Assembly (NCBI GenBank): GCA_964538375.1
Contig: CAZIFQ010000015.1
Location: 1 to 64,000 of the forward strand
Length of the DNA: 64,000 nt
Origin: JAUUZQ01 sp964538375
GTDB lineage: Bacteria; Bacteroidota; Bacteroidia; Bacteroidales; GCA-2748055
Reading direction: 5' to 3'
This document shows, piece by piece, positions 1-8,719 of the stretch. The notes under the pieces were generated by a model that was given only the letters and a program-made list of their open reading frames with translations, did no database searches and was not told the origin of the DNA. The position numbers were made by a program, and so were the translations under genes. The stretch's first letter is position 1; each line of letters begins with the position of its first letter.

Positions 1-151
1 ATATGATAAAAAACTTGTTTTTATCTTAGAATACGGGGGAAGGCTAGGTTGGGGGCAATATACAATTGGAAGATCAGCATGAGATAGATATGATAATTTC
101 CCCATTTTTTAGTTTCTTTGTACTCTATTTCAAATTTTCATATAAAATTCA

Positions 152-1627
152 ATGGCAAAGGTATTAACAAGCAGAGAAGAGAACTATTCACAATGGTATA
201 ACGACCTGGTTACCAAGGCAGATTTGGCTGAAAACTCTGCAGTTCGCGGATGTATGGTTATCAAGCCATACGGCTATGCAATCTGGGAGAAAATGCGTGA
301 TATACTCGATGGTATGTTCAAAGCTACAGGACATGAGAATGCATACTTTCCCCTATTTATTCCAAAATCATTTTTCAGCAAGGAAGCTGACCATGTGGAA
401 GGTTTCGCAAAAGAGTGTGCAGTGGTAACTCACTACAGACTAAAGAATGACGAAGAAACCGGAGGTATAATTGTTGACCCTGATGCGAAATTAGAAGAAG
501 AACTGATCGTTCGTCCAACTTCAGAAACAATCATCTGGAGTACTTATAAGAACTGGATCCAATCATACCGTGATTTACCTCTCTTGATAAATCAATGGGC
601 CAATGTAGTGCGCTGGGAAATGAGGACAAGACTTTTCCTCAGAACTACTGAGTTCTTATGGCAGGAAGGGCATACTGCCCATGCAACTGAACAAGAAGCC
701 ATTGATGAAACTGAGTTGATGATTCGTACCTATGCAGAATTTGCAGAAAAATATATGGGTGTTCCTGTAATCATGGGATCGAAAAGCGAGTCTGAAAAAT
801 TTGCAGGAGCAATTGAAACCTTGTGTATCGAGGCACTAATGCAGGACGGTAAAGCGCTCCAGGCAGGCACTTCACACTTTTTAGGACAAAATTTTGCCAA
901 AGCCTTTGATGTCAAGTTCACAAGTAAAGAGGGAAAACTGGAGCACGTATGGGCAACCTCATGGGGAGTTTCTACACGCCTTATGGGAGCGCTCGTGATG
1001 GCGCACTCAGATAACAATGGACTTGTACTTCCTCCAAATCTTGCTCCGATTCAGGTAGCCATTGTACCTATTTATAAAGGCAACGATGAACTTTCACGAA
1101 TCGATAACGCAGCATTTCGAATTAAAGCTGAGCTGGAAGCAAAAGGAATATCAGTTAAATACGACAACCGTGATACACAGAAACCCGGTTGGAAATTTGC
1201 AGAATATGAACTCAAAGGTGTACCTGTAAGAATTGCCATCGGTCCGCGGGATATTGAGAACAACTCTGTTGAAATAGCCAGGAGAGATACCCTTTCAAAA
1301 TCAGTCATGAAGCAGGAAGGTATTGCTGATTACATTGATGACCTGCTGAAAGAAATCCAGGAAAATATTTTTAATAAAGCTCTGGAATTCAGAAAGCAGA
1401 ACAGCCATAAAGTTGACACCTGGGATGAATTCAAAGATATCATTGACAACAAAGGAGGGTTTATATGGGCACATTGGGACGGTACAGCTGAGACAGAACA
1501 GAAAATCAAAGAACTCACCAAAGCTACAGTGAGATTGATTCCTCTTAACAATGAAAAAGAGGAAGGTAAGTGTATTCTTACCGGTAATAAATCAGAACAA
1601 AGAGTCCTGTTTGCTAAATCATATTAG
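152..1627 (+). CDS. proS: Prolyl-tRNA synthetase, ProS type 3
   Basis: Charges tRNA-Pro with proline in the cytosol. The 491 residues match the short archaeal/eukaryote-like ProS class, which lacks the editing insertion of the long bacterial form. Class II synthetase signatures are visible: a motif 2 region with VVRWEMRTR and FLRTTEFLWQEGHTAHAT (about residues 150-180), and a motif 3 region with GVSTRLMGALVMAHSD (about 273-290). An anticodon-binding domain follows (about 300-400) and the protein ends in a C-terminal Tyr (AKSY), as is usual for this class. The ATG at 152 gives the expected N-terminus. The 151 bases upstream are AT-rich with no gene and no promoter I can defend. Confidence 0.97.
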   Translation: MAKVLTSREENYSQWYNDLVTKADLAENSAVRGCMVIKPYGYAIWEKMRDILDGMFKATGHENAYFPLFIPKSFFSKEADHVEGFAKECAVVTHYRLKNDEETGGIIVDPDAKLEEELIVRPTSETIIWSTYKNWIQSYRDLPLLINQWANVVRWEMRTRLFLRTTEFLWQEGHTAHATEQEAIDETELMIRTYAEFAEKYMGVPVIMGSKSESEKFAGAIETLCIEALMQDGKALQAGTSHFLGQNFAKAFDVKFTSKEGKLEHVWATSWGVSTRLMGALVMAHSDNNGLVLPPNLAPIQVAIVPIYKGNDELSRIDNAAFRIKAELEAKGISVKYDNRDTQKPGWKFAEYELKGVPVRIAIGPRDIENNSVEIARRDTLSKSVMKQEGIADYIDDLLKEIQENIFNKALEFRKQNSHKVDTWDEFKDIIDNKGGFIWAHWDGTAETEQKIKELTKATVRLIPLNNEKEEGKCILTGNKSEQRVLFAKSY

Positions 1628-1746
1628 TATTTCCTACTGTTCCGGTATACTTTTTTCTGCTCCAGAATCACATTTTTAACCAATCGGTGAACCAGGAGCA
1701 GTCCTATTTGTTTACATACTATCTAGAACCTAATAAATTAAAAAAT

Positions 1747-1893
1747 ATGTCAGTATTAGTTGGGGAAAAAGCTCCGGCGTTTAGTGCCCCGGCTGTTGTT
1801 ATTGGCGAAGTTTGCCCGGCAGATTGGCACAAAGGTGACAAAGCGCTTAAAGCAACACAAGAAGGAATTTCAAGCTTCCTGGCTGAGAAATAA
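1747..1893 (+). pseudogene. Peroxiredoxin (AhpC/Prx1 type) remnant with large internal deletion
   Basis: The ORF from the ATG at 1747 encodes 48 residues. The first part, MSVLVGEKAPAFSAPAVV, is the N-terminus of a typical 2-Cys peroxiredoxin. The rest, from GEVCPADWHKGDKALKATQ to the stop, is the C-terminal tail carrying the resolving-Cys motif GEVCPA. About 140 residues in between are absent, including the peroxidatic-Cys motif (FVCP) and the thioredoxin-fold core, so it cannot be a peroxidase. Reading frame, stop codon and a downstream terminator are intact. The join falls in a GE dipeptide, which family members can carry on both sides of the gap. An upstream in-frame extension from 1687 is possible but does not look like peroxiredoxin. 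Confidence 0.8.
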
Positions 1894-1916
1894 ACTAAGC
1901 GCTTAATTAGTATAAT

Positions 1917-1946
1917 GCCTCATCCATTCCAGGATGGGGCTTTTTT
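1917..1946 (+). terminator. Rho-independent terminator after the peroxiredoxin remnant
   Basis: A 9-bp stem (GCCTCATCC with GGATGGGGC, one G-U pair) and a 6-base loop are followed by six T. Confidence 0.85.
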
Positions 1947-2037
1947 ATTGAATATAATTAATATTCATCAGTGCACACTGCAGTAAAACTGGTATGAGTG
2001 AGAAATATTTTAAACATAATTATTGTAACTTTAGCCA

Positions 2038-3366
2038 ATGATATTAGCAACATTTCAATCCTTTATTCAAGCACATAATCTATGCTCCCAACAGGAAGAT
2101 ATTATGCTTGCTCTGAGTGGAGGAATTGACTCGGTAGTAATGACAGACCTTTTTTACAAAGCAGGATATAATTGCTCTATTCTTCATTGCAATTTCAACT
2201 TAAGAGGAGAGGAATCTGACGGAGATGAAGCGTTCGTCAGGTCTGTTTCTGCCAGTTACGATATGCCGGTTTTTGTGAAGAATTTTCAAACTGAAGATTA
2301 TGCCACAAAAGAAGGAATATCAATCCAGATGGCAGCCAGGAAACTAAGGTATGACTGGTTTGATGAAACTTCAAGAATCCACGGGATCGATCTTATAGCT
2401 ACAGCGCATAACATGAACGACAGCATTGAAACGGTATTAATCAATTTAAGTCGGGGAACCGGTATCAAAGGACTTGTTGGCATTCCCATACGTAATGGGA
2501 AGTTTATCAGGCCCTTGTTGAATATCCCCCGGAAAGAGATCGTGGAATATGCAAAAGAGAAAAATCTAAAATTCAGGGAAGACTCATCCAATGCAAGCAA
2601 AAAATACCACAGAAATAAAATAAGGCACGATGTAATACCAGTATTGGAAGAAGTAAATCCCTCGTTTATCAATACGATGTATGAAAATATCGCCAGGATA
2701 TCTGAAGCATACGAAATCTTCCAGGATACTATTGAAACAAAAAGAAAAATATTGTTCGTAAAAAAATCTACTCATTACCAGGTAAGTGTTGCTGAACTTA
2801 AGCAACTCTCTCCCCTATCTACCTGGCTATTTGAGCTTTTTTCAGTATATAATTTTTCCAGGGACCAGTGTAAAAACATCGAGTTAATCCTCGATTCAGA
2901 TTCCGGAAAACAATTTATCTCGACAAGCCACATGCTATATAAAGACAGGGATAACCTGCTATTGATGGAAGTGGAAGAAGAGAGCTTTGAGAGGTTCTAT
3001 ATTGACTCCCACGGGAGTCGTGCTTCACTCCCATTTCCAATGGATATTGACCTTGTTAACATTCAGAATATTGGCGATTTTCCCGATTCACAGCAAATTG
3101 CCTTCCTTGATTTCGATAAGTTAAACTTCCCATTAACGGTAAGAAAATGGCAACACGGGGACTATTTTTTCCCGCTGGGAATGGAACAGATGAAAAAAGT
3201 CAGCGACTTCTTCATTGACGAAAAAATCCCTGTACCCATAAAGAAACAAACCTGGATACTGGCCAGTGGAAAAAATATTGTCTGGATTATGGGATTCAGG
3301 ATTGACGATCGGTATAAAATTACTGATCAAACAACACAAGTCCTCAAGCTACATCTCTATGAGTAG
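2038..3366 (+). CDS. tilS: tRNA(Ile)-lysidine synthetase
   Basis: Modifies C34 of the CAU-anticodon tRNA-Ile to lysidine, so that it reads AUA instead of AUG. The PP-loop ATP-binding motif SGGIDS is at residues 27-32, followed by the N-type ATPase domain (HCNFNLRG, ATAHNMNDSIET) and the C-terminal TilS domain (LTVRKWQHGDYFFPLGM). The length of 442 is normal. A near-consensus -7 box (TAACTTTA, 2026-2033) lies only 4 bases before the ATG, so the transcript may be leaderless or nearly so. The gene converges on tyrA, 20 bases apart, with no clear hairpin between them. Confidence 0.96.
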   Translation: MILATFQSFIQAHNLCSQQEDIMLALSGGIDSVVMTDLFYKAGYNCSILHCNFNLRGEESDGDEAFVRSVSASYDMPVFVKNFQTEDYATKEGISIQMAARKLRYDWFDETSRIHGIDLIATAHNMNDSIETVLINLSRGTGIKGLVGIPIRNGKFIRPLLNIPRKEIVEYAKEKNLKFREDSSNASKKYHRNKIRHDVIPVLEEVNPSFINTMYENIARISEAYEIFQDTIETKRKILFVKKSTHYQVSVAELKQLSPLSTWLFELFSVYNFSRDQCKNIELILDSDSGKQFISTSHMLYKDRDNLLLMEVEEESFERFYIDSHGSRASLPFPMDIDLVNIQNIGDFPDSQQIAFLDFDKLNFPLTVRKWQHGDYFFPLGMEQMKKVSDFFIDEKIPVPIKKQTWILASGKNIVWIMGFRIDDRYKITDQTTQVLKLHLYE

Positions 3367-3386
3367 ATTTAATGTGTCAATGGAAA

Positions 3387-4169
3387 TTACTTTTCTATCC
3401 CGATATTTGTCCTCAGATCATTAAACATTTGAGTAAAATCTGCCGCATCTCCCTTTTGTACCAATTCAATTAAATCATTCAGTTGATTCCTTACATTTTC
3501 AATCTGTTCCAGGCTGTAAGGGCTCATCAGGATTTCTGACAAGAGATAATCATCCTCAGAGAGCAGGCCCTTTGCAATCTCATGATGTCTCCGAAAAGTA
3601 GTTCCAGGTGCATCCTGCTGCTTCATACAAGAAGCAAAAACAAGGGATGAAGAGAAAGGGAGAGAAAGGGAATAAGCAATGGTCTGGTCATGCTCATCAA
3701 ATGAATAGTTGTGAATTTTTATTTTCAGACTTTCATAGAAATCACGGAAGAATTTAGCACCCTCCTCATCTGATTCTGAAATAATGATGGCATTCTCAGT
3801 ACTCAGATCCTTCACATTTCCAAATGTTGGTCCGAACATTGGATGTGTCGACACAAATCGTCTTCCACTCTCCTTATAGTAAGAAGCCAGTCCCTTTTTT
3901 ACAGAAGTTATATCAGATATTATACAATCTTCCGGCAGGTAAGGAATAATCTCTTTGAAAACCTGGATTGTTTTCTCCAGGCTCACAGCATTGATCATGA
4001 TATCAGGTGAAAAATCATAGATCTCTTCCATGTATAAAAACTTCCTGGAATTAAAAAAATATTTCAATTTACTTCTGTCTGCATCATAGATGCCCACTTC
4101 AAAATCAAGACACAATGACTCAACCAACCACGAGCCCATATTACCGGCTCCAACAATTGCAATTCTCAT
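3387..4169 (-). CDS. tyrA: Prephenate dehydrogenase
   Basis: Oxidatively decarboxylates prephenate to 4-hydroxyphenylpyruvate, the tyrosine branch. An N-terminal Rossmann motif, GAGNMGS, is at about residues 7-13, and the HPMFGP segment and the helical dimerisation half of this family follow. The 260 residues match the short Bacteroidota form without an ACT or chorismate mutase domain; the mutase is supplied by the fusion protein upstream in the operon. It is the last gene of the aromatic operon and starts 1 base after the aroC stop. Confidence 0.92.
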   Translation of the reverse strand: MRIAIVGAGNMGSWLVESLCLDFEVGIYDADRSKLKYFFNSRKFLYMEEIYDFSPDIMINAVSLEKTIQVFKEIIPYLPEDCIISDITSVKKGLASYYKESGRRFVSTHPMFGPTFGNVKDLSTENAIIISESDEEGAKFFRDFYESLKIKIHNYSFDEHDQTIAYSLSLPFSSSLVFASCMKQQDAPGTTFRRHHEIAKGLLSEDDYLLSEILMSPYSLEQIENVRNQLNDLIELVQKGDAADFTQMFNDLRTNIGIEK

Positions 4170-4170
4170 A

Positions 4171-5181
4171 TCAACTAATAATATCTTTTGGATTAATAAC
4201 TCTATTAATTTGTTGCGACTGCAGCATCATATCTGCTGTAACAATTGCTGCAGCAGCCTCTAAAACAACAGGAACGCGTAAGGCAATACATGTATCATGA
4301 CGACCTTCAACAGAGAGTTTTTGCATCTCACCGCTCTGAAAATTCATGGTGCTCTGCACCTTATTCGTGCTGGAAGTTGGTTTTACAACCACTCTGAAAA
4401 CTATATCATTTCCGTTAGTAATGCCTCCGTTTATCCCCCCGGCATAATTAGTTTCAGTACTTCCCTGGATGCTTATGAAATTATCGTTATGCTCACTGCC
4501 TTTCATCTTTGCCGCAGCAAAACCAGCACCGAACTCAACTCCTTTTATGGCCGGAATCGAAAAAATCATATGACTTAAAACAGCTTCAAATGAATCGAAA
4601 AACGGTTCACCTGATCCTGGCTGAATACCCTTTACAGCACATTCAACGATCCCCCCAATGGAGTCTCCATCATTTATTGCCTGATCCACTGCCTCTTCAA
4701 TATTCTGATTTCCACCTACTTCTAATATCTTACTCTCTACTGAAACAGGATAAATCATTTTCTTGGCAATAACACCTGCAGCCACTAGAGCCAATGTGAG
4801 GCGACCAGAAAAGTGTCCTCCTCCCCTGTAATCTTCATATCCGCCAAACTTACTGTATGCAGTAAAATCGGCATGGCCCGGACGCGGGGTTTTACGCAGT
4901 TCTGTATAATCTCTTGAACGCGTATTTTTATTTTCAAACTCAATAAGAAGAGGAGCTCCTGTAGCAAAACCATTATAGATGCCTGACTTAATCCTGGGAA
5001 TATCTTCTTCCTGCCTGGGAGTGGTACCTGCTGCCCCGCTTTTTCTTCTTTGAAGATCCTTATGTAGATCATCCTCAGTTAGTGGCAGACCGGCTGAAAC
5101 GCCATCAATTAGAACCCCAACGACTGATCCGTGAGATTCGCCGAAAATACTTATCCTGAATAATTTTCCAAATGAATTCAT
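4171..5181 (-). CDS. aroC: Chorismate synthase
   Basis: Converts EPSP to chorismate using reduced FMN. Family signatures are present: GESHG near the N-terminus (residues 14-18), RPGHADFTAYSKFGG, RGGGHFSGRLT, GSEHND, GGINGGITNGNDI and EGRHDTCIALR. At 336 residues it is somewhat shorter than many AroC proteins. The difference lies in a variable stretch after GVIAKK, and no conserved motif is missing. Its start overlaps the aroD stop by 4 bases, indicating translational coupling. Confidence 0.96.
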   Translation of the reverse strand: MNSFGKLFRISIFGESHGSVVGVLIDGVSAGLPLTEDDLHKDLQRRKSGAAGTTPRQEEDIPRIKSGIYNGFATGAPLLIEFENKNTRSRDYTELRKTPRPGHADFTAYSKFGGYEDYRGGGHFSGRLTLALVAAGVIAKKMIYPVSVESKILEVGGNQNIEEAVDQAINDGDSIGGIVECAVKGIQPGSGEPFFDSFEAVLSHMIFSIPAIKGVEFGAGFAAAKMKGSEHNDNFISIQGSTETNYAGGINGGITNGNDIVFRVVVKPTSSTNKVQSTMNFQSGEMQKLSVEGRHDTCIALRVPVVLEAAAAIVTADMMLQSQQINRVINPKDIIS

Positions 5182-5813
5182 TTTGGTTCTAATATTTTTT
5201 TCAACGCTGCGAATTCGTTCATTGTTAATTGCCCCGGAGCTGTTTCCTTGCCTGCATCTAAAGAAACAAATGTAAATTCTGCTCCAAGATAAGATGCTGC
5301 TATCCTGCTTATCTTCCCCTTTTCACCCATTCCAAGGACTACCTTTCTCCCTTTCAGAGCATATAAAGAAAGAAGATTGGCAATGTCTTTTTCATCATGA
5401 ACCATAGAGGCAATTTTTGCCACATCAGCACCTTTTTTGTAGCATTCATGAAGCTTTTCTTCAATTTCCTCTTTCGTAGGGGTGCGATTTAACGCATGCC
5501 AGGAAATAATTACTTCTGTCGCATGTTCCTTTGCATAAGAAATGAGTTCATTTATATATGTTGTATCTGACTCAATCTCCAAATCAATATAAGCTGCTCC
5601 CCGATCAATTGATTCCTTCAGTATCTGCATCCTATGCTCACTTGTCAAATTTCCTGGACGACAAGTAGCAATAACCTTTGTTCCATATTCGACTAAGGGC
5701 ATAAGTTCGGAAGGGGATTTTTTTATCAGATCATAGCGCAATTCCACCATGTCATGCCTATACCCTTTAAGAGCTTCAAGTTGTTCTATATTTCCAATAC
5801 TAATACAAATCAT
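5178..5813 (-). CDS. aroD: 3-dehydroquinate dehydratase, type I
   Basis: Dehydrates 3-dehydroquinate to 3-dehydroshikimate through a Schiff base. Type I (TIM barrel) features are visible: MVELRYDLI near the N-terminus, the AYIDLEIE strand, the catalytic His in ISWHAL, and the Schiff-base Lys in GADVAKIAS. The C-terminal FVSLDAGKETAPGQLT is typical. The 211 residues are near the usual size. The start lies 14 bases inside the 3' end of aroB and the stop overlaps aroC. Confidence 0.93.
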   Translation of the reverse strand: MICISIGNIEQLEALKGYRHDMVELRYDLIKKSPSELMPLVEYGTKVIATCRPGNLTSEHRMQILKESIDRGAAYIDLEIESDTTYINELISYAKEHATEVIISWHALNRTPTKEEIEEKLHECYKKGADVAKIASMVHDEKDIANLLSLYALKGRKVVLGMGEKGKISRIAASYLGAEFTFVSLDAGKETAPGQLTMNEFAALKKILEPK

Positions 5814-6828
5814 TTAACAACTTTTTAAGTTCATTAAGTTGAATCTCATGAATAAATGCCTCACCCAATGCTTTCAAAAGAATAAGGTGCATCATGTCAC
5901 CTGCTCTCTTTTTATCTTTGAGAAGTGTGCTAAAAATATTATCGATTGATATATCCGTCTGAACTGGCAATCCTAATGAAACAAGTGCCTGCTCCAGGCG
6001 ATCAGCATCATTTTCTTCAAGAAATCCCAATGTAACAGAGATTCGTGAAGCCATTACCATACCAATACTAATGGCCTCTCCGTGCAACATACCAGTTAAC
6101 TTCTCGATGGCATGTCCCAGGGTATGACCAAAGTTAAGAAATTTGCGATCTCTCTTTTCCATCACGTCTTTCTCTACAATATCCATCTTAATCTTTGCAG
6201 AAACAGTCACAATGTGCTCCATTGCCCCGGGCTCCAATTCAAGAACCTGCTCTGTATAACTCTCGATATAAGTCAGGAGCTCACTGTTCCAAATTGCACC
6301 GTACTTAACTATCTCAGCAAGACCTGAAAGCAATTCATTCTTCGGAAGTGTTTCTAGTAAGCTGAAATCGCACCAGACAAATGAAGGTTGCCTGATATTT
6401 CCAATCATGTTTTTATAGCCATCCAGGTTAACACCATTCTTACCGCCAATACTGGCATCAACCTGTCCTAATACGGTGGTTGAGATAAACCCAAATTCTA
6501 TTCCGCGCATATAAGTTGATGCAACAAAGCCAGCAATATCGGTAGTCATTCCACCTCCTACTCCTACAAGAAATGATGTACGGTCAATTTCTTTTTCTAC
6601 AAGCTTTCTATAGATTGATTCCGCAAAGCTTATGGTTTTATTTTTTTCACCAGCAGGTATTGTGATGCAGTTATGTTCTGTAAATAATTCAGAATGAAGT
6701 TTGAGAACATTTTCATCAACCAGGAGAATCAGATTCCGATCCTTCAATTGTGATAAATTCGAAACAAGGTCTCTTCCTATTACTATAGAGGTCGTTTTAT
6801 CTCCGATATGTAGATGAAGGTCCTTCAT
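5800..6828 (-). CDS. aroB: 3-dehydroquinate synthase
   Basis: Cyclises DAHP to 3-dehydroquinate using NAD+ and a divalent metal. The nucleotide-binding stretch GVGGGMTTDIAGFVAS and the segment STTVLGQVDASIGGKNGVN are clear. Metal-ligand regions include NFGHTLGHAIE and HGEAISIGM. The 342 residues are normal for Bacteroidota. The gene lies 5 bases after the DAHP synthase gene in the aromatic operon. Confidence 0.96.
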   Translation of the reverse strand: MKDLHLHIGDKTTSIVIGRDLVSNLSQLKDRNLILLVDENVLKLHSELFTEHNCITIPAGEKNKTISFAESIYRKLVEKEIDRTSFLVGVGGGMTTDIAGFVASTYMRGIEFGFISTTVLGQVDASIGGKNGVNLDGYKNMIGNIRQPSFVWCDFSLLETLPKNELLSGLAEIVKYGAIWNSELLTYIESYTEQVLELEPGAMEHIVTVSAKIKMDIVEKDVMEKRDRKFLNFGHTLGHAIEKLTGMLHGEAISIGMVMASRISVTLGFLEENDADRLEQALVSLGLPVQTDISIDNIFSTLLKDKKRAGDMMHLILLKALGEAFIHEIQLNELKKLLNDLY

Positions 6829-6833
6829 TTCTC

Positions 6834-7919
6834 TTATCCTTCATTCATTATTGTTGTTTGCTTATTGATAGACTCCTGGTGGATTGCACTAAACAATTTA
6901 GTGATAAAGTCTTCACTCAACTTGTGTTTATTACCAAGCGTAAGTCTGTTTTTCAGCATATCATCCCAGCGTTTATTCTGCAAGATAGTGATATTATTGT
7001 CCTTCTTATATTCACCAATCTCTCCAACAATAGACATCCGCTCATCGATCAGGTTGATCAGTTTGTCGTCCAGTTTGTCGATTTTATCTCTCATTACAGC
7101 CAGGGAAAGCATTAATTGCTCCTTCACTTCCGGATCCCTAAGAATCAATCTTCCAAGAATTTCCTTTAAAGCATCAGGAGTTACTTGTTGTTTTGCATCA
7201 CTCAATGCTTTGTCTGGATTACAGTGTGTTTCAATAATCAATCCGTCGAAGTTCAGGTCCATGGCTTTCTGACAAATATCATAAATCAGCTCTCTTTTGC
7301 CTGCGATATGACTTGGGTCAGTAAGCATAGGAATTTCAGGAATTCTTCTGCGCAGTTCAATTGGCAATTGCCAGTGTGGCGCATTTCTGAAGATAGATTT
7401 ATCGTAGGTAGAAAATCCCCTGTGAATGGCAACTATCTGTTGAATCCCTGCATTATTTATTCTTTCAATAGCACCCACCCAAAGATCTACATCAGGATTA
7501 ACCGGATTCTTAATCATCACCGGAATCTTTACTCCTCTTAAGCTGTCCGCAATATCCTGAACAGCAAACGGATTGGCAGATGTCCTGGCACCAATCCATA
7601 TTATATCGACACCATATTTCAGTGCTTCATACACATGCTTAGTATTTGCCACTTCAGTAGCCACCAATAATCCGGTTTCTTTCTGAACGGTCTTAAACCA
7701 TTTTAGTCCTTCAGTACCAACACCCTCAAATGCGTTTGGCCTGGTTCTTGGTTTCCATATCCCGGCTCTGAAAATCTTAACTCCTGCTGCTGCCACGCCT
7801 TTTGCAGTTTCCAACATCTGTTCTTCAGACTCAGCGCTACAAGGTCCGGCAACTATAATTGGCCTCTTCAGGTCTACCTCATCAGAATTAATTGGTTTTA
7901 AATCAACATCTACTACCAT
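6834..7919 (-). CDS. DAHP synthase - chorismate mutase fusion
   Basis: The N-terminal domain (about residues 1-260) is a class I 3-deoxy-7-phosphoheptulonate synthase: PIIVAGPCSAESEEQ, FRAGIWKPRTRPNAFEGVG, GARTSANPFAVQ, IHRGFSTYDKS, DPSHIAGKR. The C-terminal domain (about 265-361) is an AroQ-type chorismate mutase with DKLINLIDERMSIVGEIGEYKKD. One protein therefore supplies both the first step of the shikimate pathway and the committed step to Phe/Tyr; in this family the mutase domain often confers prephenate feedback. It is the second gene of the operon, 12 bases after pheA. Confidence 0.95.
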   Translation of the reverse strand: MVVDVDLKPINSDEVDLKRPIIVAGPCSAESEEQMLETAKGVAAAGVKIFRAGIWKPRTRPNAFEGVGTEGLKWFKTVQKETGLLVATEVANTKHVYEALKYGVDIIWIGARTSANPFAVQDIADSLRGVKIPVMIKNPVNPDVDLWVGAIERINNAGIQQIVAIHRGFSTYDKSIFRNAPHWQLPIELRRRIPEIPMLTDPSHIAGKRELIYDICQKAMDLNFDGLIIETHCNPDKALSDAKQQVTPDALKEILGRLILRDPEVKEQLMLSLAVMRDKIDKLDDKLINLIDERMSIVGEIGEYKKDNNITILQNKRWDDMLKNRLTLGNKHKLSEDFITKLFSAIHQESINKQTTIMNEG

Positions 7920-7931
7920 TATTCTAGTGTT

Positions 7932-8603
7932 TTATTCAAAATAAACGCTTCCTTTTACGTATTCTCCCATTATACCCAATCCCGATGTGAAAGGTTTTAT
8001 GGCCTCAAGGGATTTTTTATATAAATCATAATCATCAATTTCAAGGTCAACATAAAATTGATATTCCCAGTCTTGTCCGATGATAGGCATCGATTGAATC
8101 TTTTCAAGGTTTAATCCATAATAAGACAAAATTGATAAAATTTTTGATAATGAACCAGTTTTATGTGCCAGTGCAAAGTGGATTGAGGACTTATTTATTT
8201 CAGATGCACTCACACTCTTTCCGTTTTCTGTAAGAATTAGAAAGCGCGTGTAGTTCATTTTATTCGTCTCAATACCCTCTGCCAGGATATCCAGATTATA
8301 CTTGTTTGCCGCCAATCTACTGGCAATTGCACCAATGTTACTAAGCTGCTTATCACTGATTTCTTTCGCACTAAGTGCTGTGTCTGCACTTTCTATCAAA
8401 CGTATTTGAGGAAACTGATCAAAATACCTGGAGCATTGTAAGATGGCCATGATACCGTAATCTGATTTCCTCTGCTTCAGTGAAGAGAGCAAATCACGGA
8501 AAGTCTCCCTTGGAAGAATCTCTATCTCTTCACCCCCAAAATATTTGTGGGCGGCCAATTCATGGAATACTCCGTATCCGCCTTGAATTGCAATTCTTTC
8601 CAT
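7932..8603 (-). CDS. pheA: Prephenate dehydratase with an in-frame internal deletion
   Basis: Family role: prephenate to phenylpyruvate. I take the ATG at 8603 (223 residues). A GTG at 8630 is also open, but it lies inside the attenuator hairpin. The N-terminus (MERIAIQGGYGVFHELAA) and the C-terminal part are normal: ADTALSAKEI, GIETNKMNYTRFLIL (the TRF motif), then an ACT domain with GSLSKILSILSYYG and KIQSMPIIG. Between GIMAI and LQCSRYF, however, the family block from ENTVAGS... to ...SHPMA is missing, roughly 55 residues of the catalytic domain. The remaining Met-Ala-Ile can be read from either side of the gap. The product is probably catalytically dead, while the ACT domain is preserved. 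It is the first gene of the operon behind a Phe/Tyr attenuator. Confidence 0.88.
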   Translation of the reverse strand: MERIAIQGGYGVFHELAAHKYFGGEEIEILPRETFRDLLSSLKQRKSDYGIMAILQCSRYFDQFPQIRLIESADTALSAKEISDKQLSNIGAIASRLAANKYNLDILAEGIETNKMNYTRFLILTENGKSVSASEINKSSIHFALAHKTGSLSKILSILSYYGLNLEKIQSMPIIGQDWEYQFYVDLEIDDYDLYKKSLEAIKPFTSGLGIMGEYVKGSVYFE

Positions 8604-8628
8604 AAAAAAAACCCGACCAAAGCCGGGC
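8604..8628 (-). terminator. Attenuator terminator in front of pheA
   Basis: On the minus strand GCCCGGC (8628-8622), loop TTTG, GTCGGGT (8617-8611, two G-U pairs), and then a run of eight T (8611-8604) that abuts the pheA ATG. A terminator between leader peptide and gene is the hallmark of transcription attenuation. Confidence 0.85.
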
Positions 8629-8643
8629 ACAATATATTTACTT

Positions 8644-8651
8644 CCCGACTT
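8644..8651 (-). promoter_or_regulatory. Antiterminator arm of the pheA attenuator
   Basis: AAGTCGGG, starting 4 bases after the leader peptide stop codon, can pair with CCCGGCTT in the 5' arm and loop of the terminator (8 pairs, one G-U). A ribosome that reaches the stop codon would cover this arm and let the terminator form. A ribosome stalled on the Phe/Tyr codons would leave it free. The pairing is seen in the sequence; the mechanism is inferred. Confidence 0.75.
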
Positions 8652-8655
8652 ATTT

Positions 8656-8703
8656 TTAATCGTAAATAAAGAAATAGAAAAAATATGTATCTGTTTGTTT
8701 CAT
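8656..8703 (-). CDS. Phe/Tyr-rich leader peptide of the aromatic operon
   Basis: A 15-codon ORF, MKQTDTYFFYFFIYD, has four Phe and three Tyr codons in its last ten sense codons. It ends 27 bases before the terminator hairpin. Its size, position and codon content match amino-acid leader peptides known from other attenuated operons. The downstream genes make Phe and Tyr, so the encoded residues fit the pathway products. Confidence 0.85.
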   Translation of the reverse strand: MKQTDTYFFYFFIYD

Positions 8704-8719
8704 TACTATTAATCGATCA

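Noticed and set aside
4785..5072. 95-residue ORF inside aroC on the same strand
   Set aside because: Different frame from the clear aroC product; composition typical of a shadow frame.
4171..5181. aroC as a fourth gene with an internal deletion
   Set aside because: It is shorter than many AroC proteins, but the short region is variable in the family and all conserved motifs are present in order.
8601..8630. GTG start at 8630 for pheA, giving a 232-residue protein
   Set aside because: The extra nine codons are the attenuator hairpin and T run (PGFGRVFF); the family N-terminus begins at the ATG at 8603.
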